Origin: a virus
Direction: 5' to 3' (one strand)
IMG/VR virus record: IMGVR_UViG_3300042868_004815
Span: 1 to 33,447 of that record
DNA: 33,447 nt
The notes below the pieces were generated by a model. The model did no database searches. It was not told where the DNA came from and saw nothing but the letters and a program-made list of their open reading frames with translations. Position 1 is the stretch's first letter, and the number at the start of each line of letters is the position of its first letter. This document shows, in pieces, positions 12,422-18,601 of the stretch. The position numbers and the translations under genes are program-made.

Positions 12422-14169
12422 TTCCGCTCCTTCCACTTGGGGATCATCGGGCCATGCTTTTCTTCCTGCTCCTTGATACTCGGCGTCCGCTGAGTCAACC
12501 GGAGGGTGCGGAAGTCCCACTGCACGGGGATGTCACACGACCCACCCACACGGTTCTTATCGACGATCAACCATGTGTCGGCCAAGTTGCCAGAGCGGGT
12601 GAAGCGGGAGTGATCGAACAGCAGGACTTGGTGGCTGTCATTCTCAATCGCAGACCCACCCATCAGCCCCTGACTGATCGGGCGTTCGGCACGGTTGGCC
12701 GAGGTTTGTCTGTTGAACTGACTCAGCGTGACCATGCGGACGTTCAGCGTCTGCGCCAACTCACGGAGTTCATGCGAGACGGCTTCGATGCGGTCGTGGA
12801 TGTTATTCATGTTGCTGACGCTGGCGAGTTGGATGTAGTCCATGATGAAGTACTTGCTGCCACTCACCTCGGCGTGATGCTTAATGCAGGCCGACACATC
12901 AGACATCCTCGACAGCGGACGACGGTTGACTAACACATGACCGCCCGTGCGTTCACGGGTTTCGTTCAGCATCCGTGCCGCTCGTCCGTACACCGCTTGA
13001 TCGAACATCGGCCCTTGCTCTAGCAGCACCACACTCTCGTTGCTGACCACCGACAGCAGGCGTGTAGCGAGTTCGCTCCGCCCCATCTCCAGCGAGACGA
13101 AGGTGACCGTCTCGCCATGTTCGATGGCACGGGCGGCGAGGTTAATGCCGATCAGACTCTTGCCCGTGCCCGTGTTCGCACCAACCGTAATCAGCCAACT
13201 CTTTGCCAAGCCCACGCCACCACCGCTTGATCCACACACACGGTTCCACGCCTCTAACGGCGTTGGCACGGCGTCCACTGGGGCCAGCTTCTCGGTCAAC
13301 ATCTGATCCAACGTGTCGCCCGTGATCGAATCAAAGGCGACGGCTGGCGGCTCTGCGCCGATGGGTGTGGTGGTGCCAAGGATCCCCTGCCACACCGTTG
13401 CCCAGTCATCGCCGTGTGACTGCACCGACTGGTGCAAGTCGCACAGGTCTTTCATGGGCTGACCGTGGTGCTTCACATCCCGCAGGATACGGGCTTTCGG
13501 CAGCGAGGGAGAGATCGCCGCCACCATCGTTGCGCCCCCTTCGTCAGGCTCCTGCCACACGATCACCTCACGGCCCGACAAGAGGCTGGCATACTCGGGC
13601 TTCCACTGACTCGCACCGGGCAAGCCGACCACCGTGACCCCGCGTTGCCAGCCCGCATGGCAATCACTCTCGCCCTCGACGATCAACACAGGGCCAACAG
13701 AAGACTTTGCCAAGACATCCTGCCCGTACAGCGGGGTGCCCTCTCCGTCTCTGTCCCAGAACGTGCCCTTGCGGGTGCGGCACTTGGTACGGATGACGCT
13801 GCCATCAGCACGACGGTACGGCATGGCGACAATCGCATCGCCAAACTTGCCTACCCGTTCGACCACCCCCGCTTTTGCCAGCCCTGCCAGCGACAACCCC
13901 TTCCGCTCGGCGTACTCCCCCAACGTCAGCCCACTTGACGCCTTCGCGTCGTCAGGCAGGGTGACCCCCAGCACATCAGCCAGTGTCGCCAGTGGCTCCG
14001 TAAAGCCACAGGCCGAGCATCCCCACGCATGATCGCCCAGCCACGCACTACTGGTGCTGTCGTTGTGCCGTACACAGCGGAAGGCTATGGCCTTGCCTGT
14101 CTTCTTTGCATGATGCCCTCCACGGAGTAGGGCGGACTTCAACAGGCCGTGCGCGTCAAGGGAGTTCAC
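12418..14169 (-). CDS. Bifunctional primase-helicase (T7 gp4-like)
   Basis: 583 residues from GTG 14169, which overlaps the previous stop as GTGA with GGAG 8 nt upstream. It makes RNA primers and unwinds DNA at the phage fork. A zinc ribbon occupies residues 32-54 (Cys32, His35, Cys51, Cys54). The TOPRIM primase core has VLIVEGESD (161-169) and Asp209 in WQEPDEGG. The DnaB-type helicase has Walker A GANTGTGKS (330-338), Walker B FIMDYIQL (441-448), LSQFNRQ (482-488) and VDKNRVGG (536-543). The Zn-TOPRIM-RecA order matches T7 gp4. No polymerase is encoded alongside, so host polymerase must be recruited. Confidence 0.92.
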   Translation of the reverse strand: MNSLDAHGLLKSALLRGGHHAKKTGKAIAFRCVRHNDSTSSAWLGDHAWGCSACGFTEPLATLADVLGVTLPDDAKASSGLTLGEYAERKGLSLAGLAKAGVVERVGKFGDAIVAMPYRRADGSVIRTKCRTRKGTFWDRDGEGTPLYGQDVLAKSSVGPVLIVEGESDCHAGWQRGVTVVGLPGASQWKPEYASLLSGREVIVWQEPDEGGATMVAAISPSLPKARILRDVKHHGQPMKDLCDLHQSVQSHGDDWATVWQGILGTTTPIGAEPPAVAFDSITGDTLDQMLTEKLAPVDAVPTPLEAWNRVCGSSGGGVGLAKSWLITVGANTGTGKSLIGINLAARAIEHGETVTFVSLEMGRSELATRLLSVVSNESVVLLEQGPMFDQAVYGRAARMLNETRERTGGHVLVNRRPLSRMSDVSACIKHHAEVSGSKYFIMDYIQLASVSNMNNIHDRIEAVSHELRELAQTLNVRMVTLSQFNRQTSANRAERPISQGLMGGSAIENDSHQVLLFDHSRFTRSGNLADTWLIVDKNRVGGSCDIPVQWDFRTLRLTQRTPSIKEQEEKHGPMIPKWKERN

Positions 14170-14405
14170 TCGGCAGACTCCAGCTCCAGAAACAGCGCCA
14201 CAAGGCACCCGTTAATTGGCGGGCACCAGCGGTTCGGCTTTACCGATGCCTTGAGGTGCGATTCAATCCGCACACACATCGTACGGTAGGTGAAGTTGTC
14301 AATGTTCCGATCTAAATACAGGTCGTAGGCGCGCAGCCACAGGGAATAATCCGCTTGCACCGCATACTGCTCCGCGATTGCTCGCCATGCTTGGCTCTCG
14401 TTCAT
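14166..14405 (-). CDS. Small hypothetical protein
   Basis: 79 residues from ATG 14405, overlapping the previous stop as ATGA and the next GTG start as GTGA. A longer frame upstream is only a shadow. It is aromatic-rich and helical (QYAVQADYSLWLRAYDLYLD, then TYRTMCVRIESHLKAS) and ends with a hydrophobic strand GCLVALFLELE. No family was recognised. It sits directly before the primase-helicase and may be a replication accessory. Confidence 0.6.
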   Translation of the reverse strand: MNESQAWRAIAEQYAVQADYSLWLRAYDLYLDRNIDNFTYRTMCVRIESHLKASVKPNRWCPPINGCLVALFLELESAE

Positions 14406-14959
14406 TCGGCATACCAGACAATCGACTGCCGCTTGATCGGCGGGATGCCGTCGATGTGGGTGAAGCTGCTGTCTTCGATCAACACGCGGTCTTGCGGCAA
14501 GAGCATCAACGCCCGATCCGCTTCTCTCTCCACGATCCACAAGTGCTTGTGCTGCTCTGGTGCCATGCTGTACCCGTCGCCCATGTGGTCGATACAGAAC
14601 CAGAGGGTGCCCCTGCCTATCGCCCGCTTGTGATCCTCGCTCAGAATGGCACAGGCAAGCCCAGACAGGACTTCTGGCTGCCATGCCTCGGCACTCCACC
14701 CGAAACAGTCCCACGACACCAGTGCTGGCAGAGCAAGCGGGGCGTACTCGACCATCTCCCCCCGCAACGCATGAAGCGGGACATCCACCACCAGCGCCCC
14801 GTTCTCCAGTAGGACGTGACATCCGAGCGCCCGACCCGGCGTAACACTCACGCCGACCCACATCGCAGGGATCAGCGCCGTCCGCAGCGGGTCACGCAGG
14901 ACGAAGCTGGGGACAACGTAGACGTAGCGGTGGGTGGGCAAGCTGACATTATGCGACAT
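14402..14959 (-). CDS. Conserved phage protein of unknown function
   Basis: 185 residues from ATG 14959, with AGGTG 6 nt upstream. The pattern LPTHRYVYVVPSFVLRDP, then AMWVGVSVTPGRALGCHVLL, WDCFGW, SMAPEQHKHLWIV and LLPQDRVL recurs in hypothetical proteins of phages from proteobacteria and soil/freshwater metagenomes. It is beta-rich and has no nuclease or NTPase motif that I can see. It overlaps the initiator gene by 11 nt, so the two are likely coupled in replication or host takeover. Function unknown. Confidence 0.7.
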   Translation of the reverse strand: MSHNVSLPTHRYVYVVPSFVLRDPLRTALIPAMWVGVSVTPGRALGCHVLLENGALVVDVPLHALRGEMVEYAPLALPALVSWDCFGWSAEAWQPEVLSGLACAILSEDHKRAIGRGTLWFCIDHMGDGYSMAPEQHKHLWIVEREADRALMLLPQDRVLIEDSSFTHIDGIPPIKRQSIVWYAE

Positions 14960-15668
14960 GTGGTTCACCTGTGTAGGAGAGAGAAAGTCGATCAAACTCG
15001 GCCACATCTTGCCCAGACCGTGCCCACTCCTCGCGGGTGCGCCCATGCACCAGCACTAACTGGGTGTAGTGTTCCCATGCGCCATCTGCAAAGAATTTGT
15101 GGATCGTCTTCACATAGCGGGGGTCGATCTGCTTGCGACGGACTTCATCCGCGTACAGGAACGCCGCTGAGATCAGACGGTTGGGTTCTGCGCCGTCGTC
15201 AATGCACCCAGCAACGGCGCGGACAGCAGGCGGGTAGAGGTGTGGCGTATCCCGCTTGGGGTAGAAATCCCAGATTGAACCACATACTTCTCGCGCAATG
15301 CTTTTGCTATCGTTCTTCTTATCGTTCTTCTTATCGTTAGGGTGACTCAGTTGAGTCTGGGGTGGGGTGACTCCCGTGACGGGGGTGGGTGACTGTGGTG
15401 TCAGGGGTTCCAGCGCAATTTCATACACCGTCGTGCGCCCCGGACGCTCAACGGAGTGCAGATACCCGCGCTCGATCAGCTTCGGGATCGCACGTTGCAC
15501 GGTGCGAGGAGATAGCGCACAGCCCTTCGCCATAGTCTGAACGCTGGCCCATACATTCCCGCCGAGGCGGTTGCTGAACGTCCCAATAGCGCATAGCACA
15601 CGGATCTGCGTGTCACTAAGTTCTGGGTCAGCAACCGCATGGGCGGGGATAATCGAAAGGTTTGGCAT
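14949..15668 (-). CDS. Winged-helix replication initiation protein (DnaD-like)
   Basis: 239 residues. Residues 16-85 form a helix-turn-helix of the replication-protein type (LSDTQIRVLCAIGTFSNRLG, then SVQTMAKGCALSPRTVQRAI and LIERGYLHSVERPGRTTVYE). A linker of about 40 residues contains NDKKNDKK from a 12-bp tandem repeat. The C-terminal part (IWDFYPKRDTPHLYPPAVRA, then RYVKTIHKFFADGAWEHY) resembles phage replisome organisers that load the helicase. Its place upstream of the primase-helicase supports origin binding. The origin itself is not identified. Confidence 0.78.
   Translation of the reverse strand: MPNLSIIPAHAVADPELSDTQIRVLCAIGTFSNRLGGNVWASVQTMAKGCALSPRTVQRAIPKLIERGYLHSVERPGRTTVYEIALEPLTPQSPTPVTGVTPPQTQLSHPNDKKNDKKNDSKSIAREVCGSIWDFYPKRDTPHLYPPAVRAVAGCIDDGAEPNRLISAAFLYADEVRRKQIDPRYVKTIHKFFADGAWEHYTQLVLVHGRTREEWARSGQDVAEFDRLSLSYTGEPHVA
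15309..15338. repeat. 12-bp tandem repeat in initiator linker
   Basis: ATCGTTCTTCTT is present at 15309-15320 and 15321-15332 and half again to 15338, encoding the Asn-Asp-Lys-Lys repeat between the two domains of the initiator. Such repeats vary in copy number by slippage and would change linker length. Confidence 0.75.
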
Positions 15669-15685
15669 AGTCCTGTTGGCGGGGG

Positions 15686-15901
15686 TTATTTCTTGTGTCT
15701 GCTGTGTCCTCCGGTATTCCCACCCGGAGGTCTGCGAGGGATGTTCATGCGAGTCAACATTGACTGCACGGCTTGCGGGGTCACCCCAACCATCTCGGCA
15801 ATGGCTCGGAGCGACATCCCGCCTTGATACATTGACGACACCGCTTGCCGTCGATCTTCGTTAGGCTTGCGCCCCGTGTGCAGAAACCTCTGACGCTTCA
15901 C
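15686..15901 (-). CDS. Small helix-turn-helix DNA-binding protein
   Basis: 71 residues from GTG 15901, which overlaps the nuclease stop and has AAGGAGG 7 nt upstream, the strongest ribosome binding site in the early operon. Residues 15-50 read RRQAVSSMYQGGMSLRAIAE then MVGVTPQAVQSMLTRMNI, a resolvase/sigma-like helix-turn-helix. N- and C-termini are basic. With no other domain it is probably a transcription regulator or helper of origin recognition. It lies between nuclease and initiator genes. Confidence 0.75.
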   Translation of the reverse strand: MKRQRFLHTGRKPNEDRRQAVSSMYQGGMSLRAIAEMVGVTPQAVQSMLTRMNIPRRPPGGNTGGHSRHKK

Positions 15902-16734
15902 GACGACGCCTCCTTGCGCTGGGAGCAAAACTCCCGAACCTCACAGTAATGTTCGCACCGCTTGTACTCGCCAGCCCGAGTCTCGACCGTGTACTCTGCC
16001 GGGTCCGCGAGATCAAAGTCAGACCGAATGCTGCTGACTTTGGTCGCCCGCTTGGCCCCGTGCTTCATCAGCGCATAGCTGTTGCCGCTGAACCAGCGTT
16101 CTTCGTCCGTACAGGGGGCTGATTCCCCCCGGCTGGCGGCTTGGTGCATGTACACCCGCTCGGTGATGTACTCTTCGGCGTCTTCCAGACTCCACAACGG
16201 CACCGGAATCGCCATAATGGCCGCTTGCGGGTAGTTAGGGTTCCGCTCGGCTTCCGTTTTGCGCCAGTCTCGGAAGATGCCGATGACTTCTAGTTGATTG
16301 ATCTCATGCCCGTTCTGGTGCGCCAGCCAGCGGAGAACGTTCAACTGTCGGGTCCACCCGTCGCTGCCGTTTTTCTTGTACACGGTCGTGACTTTGTAGT
16401 CCGACAGTTTGCCCAAGTCACAGTGCATCCGGTCTACTTGGCCGCTGACTTGCCAACCGTTGACCTCGGCATACAGTCGTTCTTCCACGACCATGCCATC
16501 CTCCCGCAGCCCAGCCCGTTCCAGAATCGTGTGGACCGCCTGCCCCAGCAGCGCCCACACCCGCTCGGAGACATCGACGGAGATCTCGTCCTTGTGCTTG
16601 CCCCCCAGCACCCGAATCTGGGGAGAGTCAATCAACTTCGTCGTGGAGATGTCACCACCGCCGACGTAGGGGTCGTTCTGCACAGCCGCAACGATAGCGG
16701 CTGGCAGATTGTGCATGTTGGTGATCTTGCCCAT
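15898..16734 (-). CDS. PD-(D/E)XK nuclease with putative Fe-S cysteines
   Basis: 278 residues. RecB/Cas4-type exonucleases process DNA ends for recombination or degrade host DNA. Motifs in order: LLGQAVHTILE (His68), SGQVDRM (Asp101), SDYKVTT (Asp112, Lys114) and a glutamine in TRQLNVL (Gln130), the canonical H-D-DxK-Q set. Cysteines at 208 and at 260, 264 and 270 (PCTDEERW, then KRCEHYCEVREFC) match the layout that holds a 4Fe-4S cluster in Cas4/AddB-like nucleases. The ATG overlaps the previous stop as TGATG. A phage recombination exonuclease is the best guess. Confidence 0.85.
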   Translation of the reverse strand: MGKITNMHNLPAAIVAAVQNDPYVGGGDISTTKLIDSPQIRVLGGKHKDEISVDVSERVWALLGQAVHTILERAGLREDGMVVEERLYAEVNGWQVSGQVDRMHCDLGKLSDYKVTTVYKKNGSDGWTRQLNVLRWLAHQNGHEINQLEVIGIFRDWRKTEAERNPNYPQAAIMAIPVPLWSLEDAEEYITERVYMHQAASRGESAPCTDEERWFSGNSYALMKHGAKRATKVSSIRSDFDLADPAEYTVETRAGEYKRCEHYCEVREFCSQRKEASS

Positions 16735-16988
16735 CAGCTTACGATCTGAATCTTGGGTGCGACAGGGCCAGATTGCCCGTCCATCACATCGCGGGTGATG
16801 GATTGCAGCAGGTCCACGATTTCCTTAGCAACCGGCTCCATGTCGGGGTCAGACAGCATCGTGGCAAACCCCTGCGCGACTTCTTGATCGTTCTGCATGA
16901 CGGCGATAGCCAACCCCGTCAAGCCAGTCAGCACCGCGAACATTTCGGGCGACAGGTTGATCGTGACGTATTTTTTGCTGCTGTCCAT
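16734..16988 (-). CDS. Small hypothetical protein
   Basis: 84 residues. A short N-terminal strand (KKYVTINLSPEMFAVL) is followed by a hydrophobic helix (TGLTGLAIAVMQN) and an acidic helical C-terminal part (EPVAKEIVDLLQSITRDVMD). No motif was recognised. It is coupled at both ends by 1-nt stop/start overlaps between an OB-fold-like protein and the nuclease, so it may belong to a recombination module. It is not a membrane protein by length of the hydrophobic part. Confidence 0.6.
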   Translation of the reverse strand: MDSSKKYVTINLSPEMFAVLTGLTGLAIAVMQNDQEVAQGFATMLSDPDMEPVAKEIVDLLQSITRDVMDGQSGPVAPKIQIVS

Positions 16989-17461
16989 TATCGGGTTGCC
17001 TTGATAAAGATGGTGGCAGCAGCGGCCTGCAAGGCAGCGGCGTCATACGGCACCCCAGCTTCTTCGCACTTCACGCCCAGCGTTGCCATCGCAATGCTGA
17101 AGCACTCGCTGTACAGCACGGCTAGGGCCGCAAGATCAACGGGAGCCTTCGGGGCAACAGGCACAGCCAGATGTGCAACCGGAGCAGGCGTTGCCACCGT
17201 CGTGCCTTCGCCAGCGAGGAGGATGTTGGTGTACGTTTTCCCGTCTTTCTTGATCTGCTCGAAATGCAACGTTTGCCCAATGGCGGACTCTGCCGTCAGG
17301 TTAATGCGAGCCAACTGCTTGGTGGCAGACAGCTCCGAGATAAAGACGGCCACATCGTTGTCGCCATTGAAGCAGACCTGCGGGCCAAAGTTTCCTTCGG
17401 TGTTCTGGATAGACGCAATCGTCAACGTGATCGGTCCGTTCGCGAGCTTGTGGATTGCCAT
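16988..17461 (-). CDS. Possible ssDNA-binding (OB-fold-like) protein
   Basis: 157 residues, GGAG 6 nt before the ATG. The first 85 residues are beta-rich (NGPITLTIASIQNTEGNFGP, then DVAVFIS, ARINLT, LHFEQIKKDGKTYTNILLAG), as in an OB fold. A Pro/Ala-rich linker follows near 90-108, then a helical C-terminus. Its position directly before a recombination nuclease suggests a single-strand binding or annealing role. No signature motif is seen, so the call is tentative; the alternative is an unrelated beta-barrel protein. Confidence 0.45.
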   Translation of the reverse strand: MAIHKLANGPITLTIASIQNTEGNFGPQVCFNGDNDVAVFISELSATKQLARINLTAESAIGQTLHFEQIKKDGKTYTNILLAGEGTTVATPAPVAHLAVPVAPKAPVDLAALAVLYSECFSIAMATLGVKCEEAGVPYDAAALQAAAATIFIKATR

Positions 17462-17472
17462 GATAACTCCGG

Positions 17473-17676
17473 TTACTGGATTTGAGAGGAGAACTGCGTT
17501 TCGTGCAGCGGGAACGCGGCGGTCGCTTCTTCCACTAATGACGCCAACTCTTCAGCGGATCTCGCTTGTACTTGCACCATCATCGTAAGAACCTGTATTG
17601 CAATGATTACTGCTGCCAACTCAGCTTCAACGTTTGAGAGGCGATCTTCAAGAGGGGACACTGGCGGGTCGGTCAT
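17473..17676 (-). CDS. Small coiled-coil protein, first early gene
   Basis: 67 residues, with GGAG 7 nt before the ATG. A single long helix (EDRLSNVEAELAAVIIAIQV, then ARSAEELASLVEEA) with heptad hydrophobics points to a coiled coil. It is the first gene after the early promoter, 38-46 nt downstream of the expected transcription start, so it should be among the first products in infection. No family was recognised. First early genes often encode regulators or host-takeover peptides; here this is inference only. Confidence 0.65.
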   Translation of the reverse strand: MTDPPVSPLEDRLSNVEAELAAVIIAIQVLTMMVQVQARSAEELASLVEEATAAFPLHETQFSSQIQ

Positions 17677-17719
17677 CGCTTGCTCCGTGAGATGTTGTCG
17701 TTGATACTAGCGGGTGGAG

Positions 17720-17732
17720 ACATTATGAATGT
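17720..17732. promoter_or_regulatory. Candidate operator: palindrome over the early -10 box
   Basis: ACATTCATAATGT (minus strand) is a 5-3-5 perfect inverted repeat that contains the whole -10 element of the early promoter. A bound dimeric repressor would block RNA polymerase. No matching second site was found nearby. Confidence 0.4.
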
Positions 17733-17750
17733 TCTTTACTTATTCCGCAA
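17722..17750 (-). promoter_or_regulatory. Sigma70-like promoter of the early leftward operon
   Basis: Minus strand: -35 TTGCGG (17745-17750), a 17-nt A/T-rich spacer and -10 CATAAT (17722-17727, five of six consensus). It lies in the only non-coding gap upstream of the early block, right after a terminator and about 45 nt before the first start codon. Confidence 0.65.
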
Positions 17751-17758
17751 GGGGGTTG

Positions 17759-17792
17759 CAAAAGAAAATCCCCCGCAGATTAGTGCAGGGGA
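17759..17792 (-). terminator. Rho-independent terminator of the late operon
   Basis: Minus strand: a 9-bp stem (17784-17792 with 17769-17777, one G-T pair) has a 6-nt loop CTAATC. It is followed by TTTTCTTTTGC. It lies 31 nt after the endolysin stop and just upstream of the early promoter, insulating the two units. Confidence 0.88.
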
Positions 17793-17822
17793 CTCCCGAT
17801 TCCTTGTGGTGGGCGTAGAACG

Positions 17823-18335
17823 TTACATGGCGCTGACCACAGCCCAGACAGAGACTAGGCCGCCTTTCGCCCGTACTGCAAGCGCATTGGAGGAGGGGCT
17901 TCTCCGCATAGCGCCCCACTGGATATGTGGGCGGTCCATGAATTTCTCGTCAGTGATGGACCAATCACCATTCCAGTCCCCTCCCCAGACCAACCCATGC
18001 CGTCTGGCGCTGGTGCCAAGAACGTGCCAGAAGTCAGGAGCAGCAGACCATTTGCGTCGAGTGCAAATAATGTCCACGGCCAACCCGTAGCCGTGCCATG
18101 TGTCGTCTGCCGTTGCGCTATGGGTGACAATGCCCCGCCCGTCGTCGTAATCCCTCCCAAAGCCATACAAGAACGCCTGCCGCTCGTTCGTCCGCATTGC
18201 CTCAAAGACTTGCGGAGTGTAGCCCCACGCCTTCATGTCGTCGAGGACACGATCAACAGCATCACGGAAGTGTGGGGCAAGTATCGCCACGTCGGACTGC
18301 ACAGGGACTTCAGCAGGAGGGAGGGGCAGCTTCAC
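17823..18335 (-). CDS. Endolysin, M15 peptidase family (VanY-like)
   Basis: 170 residues. M15 peptidases cut the peptide part of peptidoglycan with a bound zinc. Residues 43-63 (VFEAMRTNERQAFLYGFGRD) match the conserved Arg/Gln region. TWHGYGLAVDI gives zinc ligands His81 and Asp88, and MDRPHIQW gives His137. There is no signal peptide, so a holin is needed for release. It is the last gene of the late unit, directly followed by a terminator, and its ATG overlaps the stop of the holin-like gene. The usual Ser in SxHxxG is replaced, a minor variation. Confidence 0.9.
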   Translation of the reverse strand: MKLPLPPAEVPVQSDVAILAPHFRDAVDRVLDDMKAWGYTPQVFEAMRTNERQAFLYGFGRDYDDGRGIVTHSATADDTWHGYGLAVDIICTRRKWSAAPDFWHVLGTSARRHGLVWGGDWNGDWSITDEKFMDRPHIQWGAMRRSPSSNALAVRAKGGLVSVWAVVSAM

Positions 18336-18601
18336 TTCTCTGCCCTCCCTTCCATTTTGCTAACCCGATCACTGATGTCCCGGGTCAGCATATAGATGTC
18401 TCGGATATCGTGATGCATGGATGCCACATCCCGCTCCACGGTTTTGACTGTCACCCGCATCATCCCCCACGACACCGCCACGCCGACCACCCCAGAGATC
18501 AGGGCAATCGGTACGCCGCCCAACGGACTTGACTGTGCCGCCGCCGTGCCAGCAGCGGAGGCTGCGCCGATCAGGAGGGCGGTACTTGTTTCAGCGGTCA
18601 T
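18332..18601 (-). CDS. Holin-like/lysis membrane protein with coiled-coil tail
   Basis: 89 residues. A small-residue N-terminal stretch (TALLIGAASAAGTAAAQ, 7-23) and a hydrophobic segment (GGVPIALISGVVGVAVSWGM, about 28-47) precede a charged helix (DVASMHHDIRDIYMLTRDIS then DRVSKMEG). This layout resembles XhlA-type lysis proteins or one-helix holins. It is translationally coupled to the endolysin (ATGA), which is the main argument. The other candidate holin is at 3015-3320; one may be an antiholin or pinholin partner. Confidence 0.65.
   Translation of the reverse strand: MTAETSTALLIGAASAAGTAAAQSSPLGGVPIALISGVVGVAVSWGMMRVTVKTVERDVASMHHDIRDIYMLTRDISDRVSKMEGRAEK

Noticed and set aside
11876-12493. 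205-residue plus-strand frame over the RusA-like gene
   Set aside because: Antisense to a gene with clear catalytic residues; no family resemblance.
17680-18090. Plus-strand 136-residue frame across the terminator/promoter gap
   Set aside because: Runs through the terminator hairpin and is antisense to the endolysin; no supporting ribosome binding site or homology.
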